In this document: piece after piece, positions 53,101-61,119 of the stretch
How the letters are laid out: the number at the start of each line of letters is the position of its first letter
Position numbering within the stretch: the stretch's first letter is position 1
Origin: Roseibaca calidilacus
Lineage (GTDB): Bacteria > Pseudomonadota > Alphaproteobacteria > Rhodobacterales > Rhodobacteraceae
DNA length: 64,000 nt
Direction: 5' to 3'
Assembly (NCBI RefSeq): GCF_001517585.1
Contig: NZ_FBYC01000004.1
Location: forward strand, 2,127,501-2,191,500
The notes under the pieces: generated by a model
Database searches by the model: none
What the model was told of the DNA's origin: nothing
What the model saw: only the letters and a program-made list of their open reading frames with translations
Program-made: the position numbers and the translations under genes

Positions 53101-53958
53101 CCCCTTGGTGCCGGGGAAGCGGTCTGTGCCCGGCCCATTGTGGGCAAGGAGGGCGCGGTAGAGGTGTTCGCGGAAGCCGCGATATTCCTGATAGAAGCGG
53201 TTCTCAAGCTCGCTCTGCTGGAACCGCTGGCGCTGGATCAGAGACAGCAGTTCGGGCCGCCCGCTGGTGCCCCGCACGATGAGCTGGTCTCGGTGGAACA
53301 AGCGCGAGAACAGGAAACGGTCGAACCGCCCCGCCTCGTCAGTGTCCAGAAGCGTAGCGTTCTGGAACAGTTCCTTCTTTTCGATGGCAAAGCTGATGAA
53401 TTGCCGTTCGCCGCGATCCGACCAGTAAAGCCGGAACTCGTTCATGTCGGTGATTATGGCCCAGGTCGGAATGATCGGTTCATATCCGAACATGCCCTTC
53501 CGTGCTGCGTAGAGATAATCGAGGCCCTGTTTTACAGGCGAGCGCGAATTACCCTTGCGTTTTTGCGGCGCATCAAGGGCACTTTTGATGTCCTTGAACT
53601 CGACCAGAACTTGCGGAATTGGCGATGCCTCGTCAGGGGTGAAGTGCCCCAAGGCCGCATCAGCCTCACCTTTCCCACCTGTCTGCCCTGCTCCAGCAAC
53701 TGGAAATGCAGGGTAAAGCGAGTAATTCTGCTCACCGCCCGCCTGCCCAGCTTGGACATAGCCCCACGTTGCACTGAAGAACTCTTGCAGCAATGCCGAT
53801 TGCGCGGTTGTTTCTTTCTGTGTGCCCCGAGCAGCCCAGCGTTTCAGCCTTTCGAGAAGCTCGTTCTCCTCTGGGCTATCTTTGAAGGTTTCATATTCAT
53901 GCGCCCAAACGGACCGAAGAAACGACTTTGAAATAAAGGAGTTCTGAATATCGCCCAT
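50119..53958 (-). CDS. single-chain type IIG-like restriction-modification protein (Eco57I/N6-adenine methylase class)
   Basis: The protein has about 1279 residues. The N-terminal third contains QVLVEFKDIKS (about residue 118), a possible PD-(D/E)xK nuclease core. The middle has 'KRDGVYYTPEWVVERIVDETV', methylase motif I VDPACGSGAFL (about 532), GVDINPASVEITKLALW and motif IV VVGNPPYVKL (about 671). The C-terminal third is a TaqI-type recognition region (LVSGVHASRYLTP, 'AAVLNAPAADFAFRRISKPFRG'). It should methylate adenine at its site and cut unmodified DNA. No separate nuclease or BREX/DISARM partner genes adjoin. Start 53958 (MGDIQNSF) is preferred to 54078. It is apparently intact. Confidence 0.82.
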   Translation of the reverse strand: MGDIQNSFISKSFLRSVWAHEYETFKDSPEENELLERLKRWAARGTQKETTAQSALLQEFFSATWGYVQAGQAGGEQNYSLYPAFPVAGAGQTGGKGEADAALGHFTPDEASPIPQVLVEFKDIKSALDAPQKRKGNSRSPVKQGLDYLYAARKGMFGYEPIIPTWAIITDMNEFRLYWSDRGERQFISFAIEKKELFQNATLLDTDEAGRFDRFLFSRLFHRDQLIVRGTSGRPELLSLIQRQRFQQSELENRFYQEYRGFREHLYRALLAHNGPGTDRFPGTKGRLVRLAQKILDRAIFVFFCEDMGRALSFPPQLLRDYLIRQADDQFFDPNGTEIWQWLRRLFSAMNAGATSFGDHQINQFNGGLFAPDPELEKLHIPNSVFCERGQGQNEASLAANKLTLLYLSASYNYASGWAAGVSGEPATAAKRDPDRNIGLYTLGRIFEQSITELEILEAEEDGRKSINKESKRKRDGVYYTPEWVVERIVDETVGRRLADLKAQCGWPSEKQDKLPTKEAIDAYETELRDIRIVDPACGSGAFLITTLAYLLDEWKAVRSIRRQIGQTMANEDWTDDAIRDILRRNLYGVDINPASVEITKLALWLHTARSNKPLSSLDDHIRDGNSLIGPEFFTGLAPYTAEQQERINAFDWQAAFPGVFERGGFDCVVGNPPYVKLQNFRKVHADMAAFLTRDPAQGGAYASTQTGNFDLYLPFVEKGIQLLNDNGRLGYIAPSVWQMNEYGAGLRGFVEQGRHLWGWIDFGSYQIFDEATVYTALMFFSKQPNTHVAVVQAPNGVVAESPWEAKDIHLPYARLSFGDRWLLVTGKERDLIDKLGKTGRRLDDPAVSRNIFVGIQTSADHIYHLKRLGPNRYEEKPPKGATRGRVVEIEDEMMKPLVSGVHASRYLTPQTDTHLLFPYVVVDGRSRLLSASELADDYPHAWAYLKGHEEALRSRESSKMDTDDGWWAYNYPKNLDKQETAKVIVPRLVMSVACSVDPDGLFYLDNVDVGAVSSARNVSPWYLAAVLNAPAADFAFRRISKPFRGDFRSANKQFIAPLPIPKAPPEDQAALARDAERLQVLHDQRRQALADIAARLGAVRIRPRPLEWLFPGLPGLDELKDQAPKRLTGTDRRKWAKERLAKEIDARHTTLGEHLKPGVPLSAELVRGELRFLVDGIPAITSIFPRPAEAPFLLAQWSVMASRTEVTGKTTGAKLADMLRKVSPSADAHIMAEVISLQTSIATDEAEIATLENRINQTIYRLHKLTREEIALIESAAR

Positions 53959-54177
53959 TACGCCCCAACCCGATTTGAAATTCGACCGATCATGAGGGAA
54001 TCCACTGGAGCGTTGAGGGACATTTAAAGCACGACGCTTTCTTGAAGAAACAAAGGTGTTGCAATCTACCCTCGTCAAGATCGGTAAAATATGTTGGATG
54101 CCGACAGAATGTCAGAGCTGTGTTTCCCGCCAAGCCATCTCACTTTGCAATTCCCTACAGCTTGCGTCCAGCAAAAC

Positions 54178-54606
54178 CTACATCCCTAAGCTGTTTCCAA
54201 TTCTCTGCAAAAACTCAATCCCGCCCTTGCGTTCGTCCCCTGAGAGATCACCCGTACATTTTTCTTCAATACCCAGCACCGCTGCCCTCGCCTCTGGCAA
54301 GATTTCCCGGGAGTGCTCTGTCAGGGTAACGACAACGCCCCTAGCGTCGTTTGGGTCGGGTGAGCGGATGATGAACCCCGCGCCCTCGGCTCGTTTGAGG
54401 GTGGAGGCCATGGTGCTGGTCTCGATATCCAGTTTGCGAGCAAGACTTGAAGGGTAATGCGGGCCACCCCTGTCGATCAGGTCGATCATACAGAATTGTG
54501 CAAAGCTCAGGCCATAGGGACGAAGCGCCTCGGTCAAGGCGCGATTGACAGCGCGTGCGGCTGTGTTCAGCGGGTCTATCACACGCAAGTCCGGGAAATC
54601 TGTCAT
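54178..54606 (-). CDS. MarR-family transcriptional regulator
   Basis: The 142-residue protein has a winged-helix core 'LSFAQFCMIDLIDRGGPHYPSSLARKLDIETSTMASTLKRAEGAGFIIRSPDPNDARGVVVTLTEHSREI', including the DxR wing typical of MarR. It diverges from the unknown gene at 54839, and a pair of inverted AAGCTACACGTC arms lies in the gap, suggesting autoregulation plus control of the divergent gene. The ligand is unknown. Confidence 0.92.
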   Translation of the reverse strand: MTDFPDLRVIDPLNTAARAVNRALTEALRPYGLSFAQFCMIDLIDRGGPHYPSSLARKLDIETSTMASTLKRAEGAGFIIRSPDPNDARGVVVTLTEHSREILPEARAAVLGIEEKCTGDLSGDERKGGIEFLQRIGNSLGM

Positions 54607-54658
54607 CTTGAAGCCTTGGTCATGCGGCGGAATCTCTGCGGTGACGTTACCCCTTAAA

Positions 54659-54756
54659 AAGCTACACGTCTACTTATCCTCGCTCAAGATGTGAGCGGTT
54701 AGCAAGAAAGTCGACCTCCCACAAAATATATTCGAAAGATACTTGACGTGTAGCTT
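54659..54756. promoter_or_regulatory. long-spaced inverted repeat in the MarR divergent promoter
   Basis: AAGCTACACGTC (54659-54670) and its exact complement GACGTGTAGCTT (54745-54756) are 12-bp arms 74 bases apart. They lie between the MarR start (54606) and the divergent gene (54839), so each promoter may have one arm. They are likely MarR binding sites. Confidence 0.6.
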
Positions 54757-54838
54757 TACTCCACCTATCTCCACTTTACCTACACGGCTAGCTATCTGGC
54801 GAGAGCACCGGCTGGCCATATCAACAATGGATACGATC

Positions 54839-55348
54839 ATGACGAACCCGTCCCCCTCGAACCCCCACCACCTGTCCGGTTTGCGCACCCCGGTTGTTGT
54901 CCGGTTTTATGCTTTTCTGTTGTTTGTCAATAAGATGATCGACGCAGAGCGGGACCTGTCTGGCTATTCCGGACAAGACCCCGCGGTGGATGCCTGGATT
55001 CGTGACGCCGAAAACGCGCATACGGCAACCCTCGGGGAAGCCGCGATTGTCATGTCATTGCCCGCGCTGACCGAGGTCGATGTGCGCTTGAAGGCTATTG
55101 CGCGGCTGTTCCTTGTCGCGATGAAGAGCAGCGATCCTGACCAGATGGCCTATTTGCGCCATCGGGCCAGTCAGACGCAGGTTTTCCTGCTGCCGTGGGG
55201 TGATCCTGTCAGTTTCCGGCTGAACCAGCTGATCTTGAAGGGATTGACCCTTTTCGAAAACTACGCGGCCCTCGACGATGGCATGATCGACGTTGGCCCT
55301 GACGAGACGCCGGACCGTGGTCGGGACGAAACAGCCCCGAACCTGTGA
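54839..55348 (+). CDS. protein of unknown function
   Basis: About 169 residues. I do not recognise a family. The sequence looks helical, with a hydrophobic stretch VVVRFYAFLLFVNKMI near residues 18-33, then 'DAWIRDAENAHTATLGEAAIVMSLPALTEVDVRLKAIARLFLVAMKSSD' and an acidic tail. No cysteine cluster or known catalytic motif is visible. The start may be 54839 (MTNPSPSNP) or 54827 (MDTIMTNP); no good ribosome binding site settles it. It diverges from the MarR gene, and the zinc-ribbon/GIY-YIG gene begins 65 bases after its stop, so these may be one operon. Confidence 0.6.
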   Translation: MTNPSPSNPHHLSGLRTPVVVRFYAFLLFVNKMIDAERDLSGYSGQDPAVDAWIRDAENAHTATLGEAAIVMSLPALTEVDVRLKAIARLFLVAMKSSDPDQMAYLRHRASQTQVFLLPWGDPVSFRLNQLILKGLTLFENYAALDDGMIDVGPDETPDRGRDETAPNL

Positions 55349-55412
55349 TGCTCTGGCTGCCCCAAAGCATCGCCATCGCTACTCAATCCTCCCTAACGTT
55401 ACAGGTGCGACC

Positions 55413-56429
55413 ATGCCCGAACTGCCCAACACGCGGGATCGTTCCCCTCACGCTTTCCGCGAAACATTGAACCAGTCGCGGCTCTGGGTCTCCCACCGTT
55501 CGCGTCATGTCCCCTCCTGTGGGTGGTCGGATTATGACGGCCCCATTGCCCCGGACTGGCACCGCATGGCGGATGAGAAAGGTTTTCGCATTGTTGGGCG
55601 GATCCGTGATCGTTTTCACCTGACGCTTGAGTGCAGGGCATGTGGGGCACACACGGCGGTGAAACTGTTCGCTTTGCGGGACTCTCGCCCTCGTTGCGGT
55701 GGTTGTGCGGCAATCAAGCGCCAGAATGCCGCCGATGGGGCAAAGCTCGTATTCCTGCGACGCGACCCTCAACACCATAAATACGGGGTCTTCCGTGCGC
55801 CCTGCGGGCATGACGTGCGGCGTCAATTCGGCTTTGTCGAAAAAGTCAGGAAGGGCGAGGCCGATGTCAAATGCCGTGTTTGCCTGATCGAAACCGAAAA
55901 GGCCGAAGCCTTGGCGCAAGGCTGGGAACGTGTTGGGCCTGACCCGGACGGCAAGGCGAATTACCGCTTGTACCGTCACCGTTGCGGCCATCATCAGAGG
56001 GTTGCACGTGTCAACATGCGCAACGGGCAATGCGACTGCGCCGCATGCGGTGAAAGCTGGTCATCCAAGCCTTCGGTGATTTATCTCGCCCGAATTCAGC
56101 TCTCTTCCGCAAATCTTGATGTGGTCAAGCTTGGATACAGCGCAAATCCGAAACGCAGGTTTCGGCATCAACTTGGGCTTTCGAAGTTGGCCAAAGTCAC
56201 GTTCCTGAGGCTTTTGCCAATGCCAACCGGGCATGACGCCTGCGCCGCCGAAAAGCAGGCGAATGCCAGCCTTGTCCGGGATTTTCCCGATGGCGTTGTG
56301 CCGATTGCCACCTACTCGGCCCATATCAACGTGGTTTCCGAGATTTATCGCCCGGCACTGATACGTGAAATCACCACACTGATGGATCAGATCAAGGCGA
56401 GATTGGTCGCTGCTGACACCACGCGGTGA
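55413..56429 (+). CDS. zinc-ribbon protein with a C-terminal GIY-YIG-like (T5orf172/Mug113-type) domain
   Basis: The 338-residue protein has three cysteine-rich modules: CRACGAH with CGGC (about 72-98), CGHD with CRVC (about 131-160) and CGHHQ with CDCAAC (about 190-212). A C-terminal part follows: 'VIYLARIQLSSANLDVVKLGYSANPKRRFRHQL' and then 'HDACAAEKQANASL'. The latter pattern (YLAR.....VKLGY......R, then Glu) resembles GIY-YIG nuclease domains of the T5orf172/Mug113 group, with the usual GIY/YIG strands, Arg and late Glu. A DNA-binding or DNA-cutting role is therefore inferred. It sits between the unknown gene and the FtsH-like gene, 69 bases from the latter. Confidence 0.65.
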   Translation: MPELPNTRDRSPHAFRETLNQSRLWVSHRSRHVPSCGWSDYDGPIAPDWHRMADEKGFRIVGRIRDRFHLTLECRACGAHTAVKLFALRDSRPRCGGCAAIKRQNAADGAKLVFLRRDPQHHKYGVFRAPCGHDVRRQFGFVEKVRKGEADVKCRVCLIETEKAEALAQGWERVGPDPDGKANYRLYRHRCGHHQRVARVNMRNGQCDCAACGESWSSKPSVIYLARIQLSSANLDVVKLGYSANPKRRFRHQLGLSKLAKVTFLRLLPMPTGHDACAAEKQANASLVRDFPDGVVPIATYSAHINVVSEIYRPALIREITTLMDQIKARLVAADTTR

Positions 56430-56498
56430 CGGCCCCTCGGCCCAGCCCTCCGAAAAACCCAATGCAATGAAACGCATGCGAAAGTGCGGGAGAATACC

Positions 56499-58769
56499 AT
56501 GACGCAGTCAACAACACGAAACGACGGCCAGAAATGGCGTTCCTTCGCCAATGAGATTCTGGAGCAGCTTGCGCTCCCGCCTCACGCAAAATGGGCATTT
56601 ACGGATTGGCATGGCATGCTGATCGCTGCTTCAGCCTCGACAAAGCCGAAAGCGCATTGGCGTCAAAAGAAGCTCAGCGGCTTTTGCGAACCCGAGGGCA
56701 GAGATCAGGCGCCGGGCGATGTCGGGCAACCCCATGTGGAGTCGATCCTCGATGAAATCGAAATGGATTGGCAGGAAAACATGGGCCGCATCCTGCCCGC
56801 TTGTCCGGAACATCACCAACGGCCACGGGCCGAAGGCGTGATGATGGCAGTTCAGCTTGCCCGTTGCTTTGTGACACCAGAGGGCTTTGCAAATGCATTC
56901 TGCAAGCCGGGCAGCATTCTGTTTTTGCGGTCGCCTGCTGGCTACTCTCCGGGCATGATGACAAACATTCTACGGGCCATCGTCGCCAGCCCGGATCTTT
57001 GTCCGGGGCTGCACAGGCCGGATGCCCGTAAGGTCAGCGAATTGCTGGGCAGCGCAGCTGCCGGGAAGGAAACGGGATATTTCGGACTGGCCAAAAGCTT
57101 CGAACATGTGATCGATGAGGGCCGCCCTTTGCTGCTGGTAGGCGCCAACCCTTCGACACTTCCTGCAAGCTTTGCCCGTGTTCTGGAAGCCGAAATCAAC
57201 CTTCCGGAATTGGACCGCGAAATGCTGCGGGTGATCCTCGGCCATCTCTACCCCGGACAGATCGTGCATGAGACGGACATTCCCGCTTCCATCAGCGCCG
57301 CAGAGGTTGCAGCGCTGACGCCCGAACAGCTGACAATCGCCGCCCGTGCGCCAAACCCGATTGGAGCGGGGCAAGTGCTGGTCAGGTTGCTGAACAAGGG
57401 GAAGATTTCAGCGGCCCCGGGACTTGCTGATTTTCCGCTGGCCGCCGACGTTCGGGAACCCGTTGAACAAGTCCTTGCTGATTTGCGGGACTGGCAAGCA
57501 GGAAAGATCCGCTGGAAAGACGTAACCAGTGGTTTGCTGCTTGAAGGCCCTCCGGGTTGCGGAAAAACGGAGCTTCCCAAACTTCTCGCCCGTGACGCAG
57601 GGTTTCCGGTCTTTGCCGGATCGCTGTCAAAATGGCAGTCAGAAGGCGCCAGATCGAGCGATCTGCTTCAGAAAATGCGGGCATTTTTCGATCAAGCGAT
57701 GCAAGCCAGCCCTGCAATTGTCTTCATCGATGAACTGGATGCGATCGGAGATCGGGACCGCCCGCATGATCAGAACTCCTCATGGACTGCAAGCATTGTG
57801 GCAGGATTGCTGGAATGTCTTGATGGATTTGATGGACGGGAGGGTGTCGTCGTGATCGCCGCCACGAATTTCGCAAACAGGATCGACGCTGCCCTCACAC
57901 GGCCGGGCAGGTTCGATTATCTGATCAAAATGGACCATCCGACACCTGATCTGCTGCCAGCCGCGTTTCGGTGGCACCTCGGGAATGATCTGAGGGATGC
58001 CGACCTTACCTCTGTTTGCGCAAGGGCGGTTGGTCTGTCCGGTGCGCAGATCGCAAATGCGGTCAAGACAGCCCGTGCCACCGCACGGCGGGAACGGCGT
58101 GAATTGGATGCAGATGATCTGACAACAGCAGTCGAACGGATTCGGCCATCCATCGCACCCGAGATCGGTTGGGGTGTCGCCCTGCACGAGTCCGGGCATG
58201 CCATCGTTGCGCATGCGACGGGCCGGGCGCAGCCAAAGCTCCTGTCACTGTATCAAGGCGGCGGGCAGGCTGACATGACCCAGCTTCCCAGCGCGATGCG
58301 CCGGTCTGACATTGAGGGTGATATCGCTTTGCTTCTTGGCGGGCGGGCCGCTGAACGCCTTGTTCTCGGGCGCCCCAGCGGCGGCGCAGGTGGGGGACAG
58401 CACAGTGATTTGGCCAAAGCCACGGAAAGAGCGACCGGTCTTGAAATGTCATATGGGCTGGGAGAAAGCGGAACGGTCTGGATGGGGCCCCCAAACACAG
58501 CCGTCGATCGCTTGCGGTTTGATCACAGCCTGAAGGAACGGGTCCAGGACCATCTCACCCGTGCGGAAAGTGCCGCATTGGCAATCCTCAAGGAAAATCG
58601 CGAAACCCTGATCGCAATGGCCAGAATGCTGCTGGATAGAGGAAGTCTTTCCGGCTCGGATCTTGCCGGACTCCTGTCAGGCGTCAAACTCGTGTCGATG
58701 AGAAACGAGGTCAAGATCACCTCATCTTACGGCTGCATTGAGCATGTGGTGGTCGAGAGTGCCGGTTGA
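56499..58769 (+). CDS. soluble FtsH-like AAA+ zinc metalloprotease
   Basis: The 756-residue protein has an intact AAA module: Walker A EGPPGCGKTELPK (about 348), Walker B IVFIDELDAIGD (about 406) and 'NFANRIDAALTRPGRFD' with the arginine finger (about 456-472). An M41-type protease domain follows, with HESGH (about 562) and the third-ligand region SDLAKATERATGLEMSYGLG (Asp about 635). True FtsH has two N-terminal membrane helices; none is seen here. Instead about 330 residues precede the ATPase, with FLRSPAGYSPGMM (about 141) in the position of a decayed second P-loop. GGGAGAATACC precedes the start. The target is unknown. Confidence 0.82.
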   Translation: MTQSTTRNDGQKWRSFANEILEQLALPPHAKWAFTDWHGMLIAASASTKPKAHWRQKKLSGFCEPEGRDQAPGDVGQPHVESILDEIEMDWQENMGRILPACPEHHQRPRAEGVMMAVQLARCFVTPEGFANAFCKPGSILFLRSPAGYSPGMMTNILRAIVASPDLCPGLHRPDARKVSELLGSAAAGKETGYFGLAKSFEHVIDEGRPLLLVGANPSTLPASFARVLEAEINLPELDREMLRVILGHLYPGQIVHETDIPASISAAEVAALTPEQLTIAARAPNPIGAGQVLVRLLNKGKISAAPGLADFPLAADVREPVEQVLADLRDWQAGKIRWKDVTSGLLLEGPPGCGKTELPKLLARDAGFPVFAGSLSKWQSEGARSSDLLQKMRAFFDQAMQASPAIVFIDELDAIGDRDRPHDQNSSWTASIVAGLLECLDGFDGREGVVVIAATNFANRIDAALTRPGRFDYLIKMDHPTPDLLPAAFRWHLGNDLRDADLTSVCARAVGLSGAQIANAVKTARATARRERRELDADDLTTAVERIRPSIAPEIGWGVALHESGHAIVAHATGRAQPKLLSLYQGGGQADMTQLPSAMRRSDIEGDIALLLGGRAAERLVLGRPSGGAGGGQHSDLAKATERATGLEMSYGLGESGTVWMGPPNTAVDRLRFDHSLKERVQDHLTRAESAALAILKENRETLIAMARMLLDRGSLSGSDLAGLLSGVKLVSMRNEVKITSSYGCIEHVVVESAG

Positions 58770-59408
58770 TAAGATGCAATACTCATCCGAATGCCTCACG
58801 GTTAAAATATATCCCGCGCCGATAGGCGCAGGGCGGTTATCCAATAGAGAATATAATAAAGAACTGCCAATTAAGACATCTAAAATTTTTAATATCTGGA
58901 ATTTCAATATCTAGTAGTTAACCAAATTAATTCCAGAAAAAATTCAATAAAGTCAAATATGTGGACAACTCCAATCAAGGGGGCGAACTTGCAAAGATCA
59001 TATGGTAGTGACAGCGAAATCAGTTTTGATCTGGAGTTTTCCACTCAAAGACTGCCCGAGTTTCGCATGCTGTACATTCGTCAGAATGTAGCAGCCCTTC
59101 GATTGAAAGATGGCCGATGCAGCAAGGAGAGAATTTTTCTGCGAAGATGCTCTGGGGCATTGAAAGCCCCCAGTAAGGATATTGTTTTCAGATTGCCCTT
59201 GAAGAAAACGCACTTGGCAAAACACATTCTTTGCCCCGGTGGATTATACGCCCGGCAAATCGTGGCGACGGTTATCGCTGATGGGGCGGCGGGTTTCACA
59301 TACTCAGGTCGGTCAATCGCCCGATCCGAGGCTGTTGGAACTCGTACGGGCATTGGCTCGGTCGGATGCAAGGAAAGACCAACTCAAATCGGCCGGAGGT
59401 GACACATC
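58770..59408. other. A/T-rich region upstream of the recombinase, no confident gene
   Basis: This 639-base stretch is clearly poorer in G and C than its surroundings, especially 58785-58990. One open frame of 147 codons (58959-59402) ends 6 bases before the recombinase start but matches nothing I know. Another frame reads PDPRLLELVRALARSDARKD at 59313-59372, which looks protein-like and may be the end of a small accessory gene. The DUF2924-type gene often found before such recombinases is not recognisable. Confidence 0.4.
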
Positions 59409-61025
59409 ATGCCAAAGAGAATGCGTGCCGTCATCTATGCAAGATACTCAACAGACCTGCAGAGCGAGCGATCAATTGACGATCAGGTGGCGCTATGTCG
59501 TGAGTTTGCGCAAAAACAAGGGCTGACCGTCCGCGAAGTCTATTCCGACAAGGCCCAAACGTCTGCCAGTTTGATCGGGCGAGATGGTATCCTACGCCTG
59601 GTCGAGGATGCTCGTGCCGGTAAATTCGATGTCGTGGTCGTAGAGGCCCTTGATCGGATCAGTCGAGACCAGGAGGATCTGGCAGGTATCCATAAGAGGC
59701 TGACATTTGCGAATGTAGATATTCTTGCGGTCCATGACGGCTTGGCCGACGAAATTCAGATCGGCATCCGGGGGCTGGTCGGATCACTGTATTTGAAGGA
59801 TCTGAAGAAAAAGGTACGTCGTGGCATGCAGGGTGTGATCCGCGACGGTCGTCATGCCGGTGGCAAAGCCTATGGGTATGAACCGATCCCCGGCAAACCG
59901 GGTGAGATGCGCATTCTGGATCACGAGGCGGATGTCATCCGTAGAATCTTCAAGGAATATCTCGCAGGGCGGACCGCCCGCGAGATTGCCAACGGCTTGA
60001 ACGAGGACGGGGTCATTGCGCCACGCGGAGGCTCTTGGAACGCCTCAACGATCAACGGGAACAAGGAACGCGGCCACGGCATCTTGTTGAACCCGCTGTA
60101 CACGGGCGATCTGGTCTGGAACCGCATTACAATGATCAGGCATCCAGAAACGGGGCGTCGCGTAAGCCGCGTGAACCCCGAAAGCGAGTGGATGCGCAAA
60201 GACGTGCCTGATCTCGCCATCATCGACCGTGACACATGGGATGCAGCTCAAGCCCGAAAGACGTCACGAAGCAAGGCACACAGCCACGGAAGGCGTGACC
60301 GTACCCCAAAGCGCCCGTTCTCCGGCCTGCTGCGTTGCGGCAAGTGTGGCGGGGGCATGTCTATCCATGACCGTTCGGGATCCGCGATCCGGATCAGGTG
60401 TTCCACTGCCCGCGAAAGCGGGTCATGCGACAATGACAAGCGGTATCGGTTGGACAAGATCGAGCATGCCGTCCTGGAAAAGCTGAAGGCGGAACTGGCT
60501 GACCCGATCTATGTGAAGGAATACCTCAAAGCCTATTTTGACGAGCGCCGCACCCTGATCCGAGAAACAGAGCGCAATCGATCCAGCATCGAGAAGGAGT
60601 TGACCGAGACACAGGGGCGCCTCGCACGGCTTGTTGACCTTTACACACGTGGGGTGATCGACGGCCCTGCCGCCGAAAAGGACATCGCGGAGGCAACTGC
60701 CAAAAGAAAGGTTCTCGAAACCCGACTCGCGGAGCAGGAAGAGCCCGAAGTGGTCGAACTTCACCCCGCAACTTTGGAGCGATATTTCGAAACGATTGAC
60801 ACCCTTATTTGGAAGCTAACCGACTTGAACCCCCAATTTGACCGCGAGCTGGTCGAAACGCTTCACAAGATCATCGCGAGGATCACGGTTTTTCCTGCTA
60901 CAGATCAAGGGGTTACGATCGAAGTGACAGGGTGGCTACAGTCCCTGATCGGGGTCGTACCGGGCCATGTGGGGGGAGTGATGGTAGCGGAGGAGGGACT
61001 TGAACCCCCGACACGCGGATTATGA
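59409..61025 (+). CDS. large serine recombinase (site-specific integrase)
   Basis: The 538-residue protein has a resolvase catalytic domain ('RAVIYARYSTDLQSERSIDDQVALCREFA', nucleophile Ser in YARYS, 'VVVVEALDRISRDQEDLAGIHKRL'). A recombinase domain follows ('GGKAYGYEPIPGKPGEMRILDHEADVIRRIFKEYLAGRTAREIANGLN'), then a zinc ribbon (LRCGKCGGGM...CSTARESGSCDN) and a coiled coil at about 390-445. The tail VAEEGLEPPTRGL is encoded by the 3' half of the tRNA-Met gene on the other strand, so integration into that tRNA fixed the present C-terminus. GGAGGTGACACATC gives a strong start. It probably moved this island. Confidence 0.93.
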   Translation: MPKRMRAVIYARYSTDLQSERSIDDQVALCREFAQKQGLTVREVYSDKAQTSASLIGRDGILRLVEDARAGKFDVVVVEALDRISRDQEDLAGIHKRLTFANVDILAVHDGLADEIQIGIRGLVGSLYLKDLKKKVRRGMQGVIRDGRHAGGKAYGYEPIPGKPGEMRILDHEADVIRRIFKEYLAGRTAREIANGLNEDGVIAPRGGSWNASTINGNKERGHGILLNPLYTGDLVWNRITMIRHPETGRRVSRVNPESEWMRKDVPDLAIIDRDTWDAAQARKTSRSKAHSHGRRDRTPKRPFSGLLRCGKCGGGMSIHDRSGSAIRIRCSTARESGSCDNDKRYRLDKIEHAVLEKLKAELADPIYVKEYLKAYFDERRTLIRETERNRSSIEKELTETQGRLARLVDLYTRGVIDGPAAEKDIAEATAKRKVLETRLAEQEEPEVVELHPATLERYFETIDTLIWKLTDLNPQFDRELVETLHKIIARITVFPATDQGVTIEVTGWLQSLIGVVPGHVGGVMVAEEGLEPPTRGL

Positions 61026-61058
61026 TTCCGCTGCTCTAACCAACTGAGCTACTCCGCC
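60982..61058 (-). tRNA. elongator tRNA-Met (CAT anticodon)
   Basis: Read on the minus strand it begins GGCGGAGTAGCTCAGTTGG and ends CTCCGCTACCA, with encoded CCA. The anticodon arm is GCGGA-ATCATAA-TCCGC, giving anticodon CAT at 61024-61022. A G1 start and no initiator-type acceptor mismatch exclude tRNA-fMet. A lysidine-modified tRNA-Ile (CAT) is a remote alternative. Its 3' half overlaps the recombinase gene on the other strand by 44 bases. Confidence 0.95.
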
Positions 61059-61119
61059 GGACCGAGAGTGCGTTTAAGTGAGCCCGCCGGGGGCGTCAAG
61101 CCCCCAAGGCGCGCGGCTT

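Noticed and set aside
51904-53931. 675-codon open frame on the plus strand
   Set aside because: It is antisense to the restriction-modification gene, whose methylase motifs are unmistakable.
54079-54177. Small gene between the restriction gene and MarR
   Set aside because: No frame with a ribosome binding site or recognisable content; only about 100 bases.
60982-61058. tRNA-Ile with lysidine-modified CAT anticodon, or tRNA-fMet
   Set aside because: Body sequence is that of the common alphaproteobacterial elongator tRNA-Met, and the G1 start lacks the initiator mismatch.
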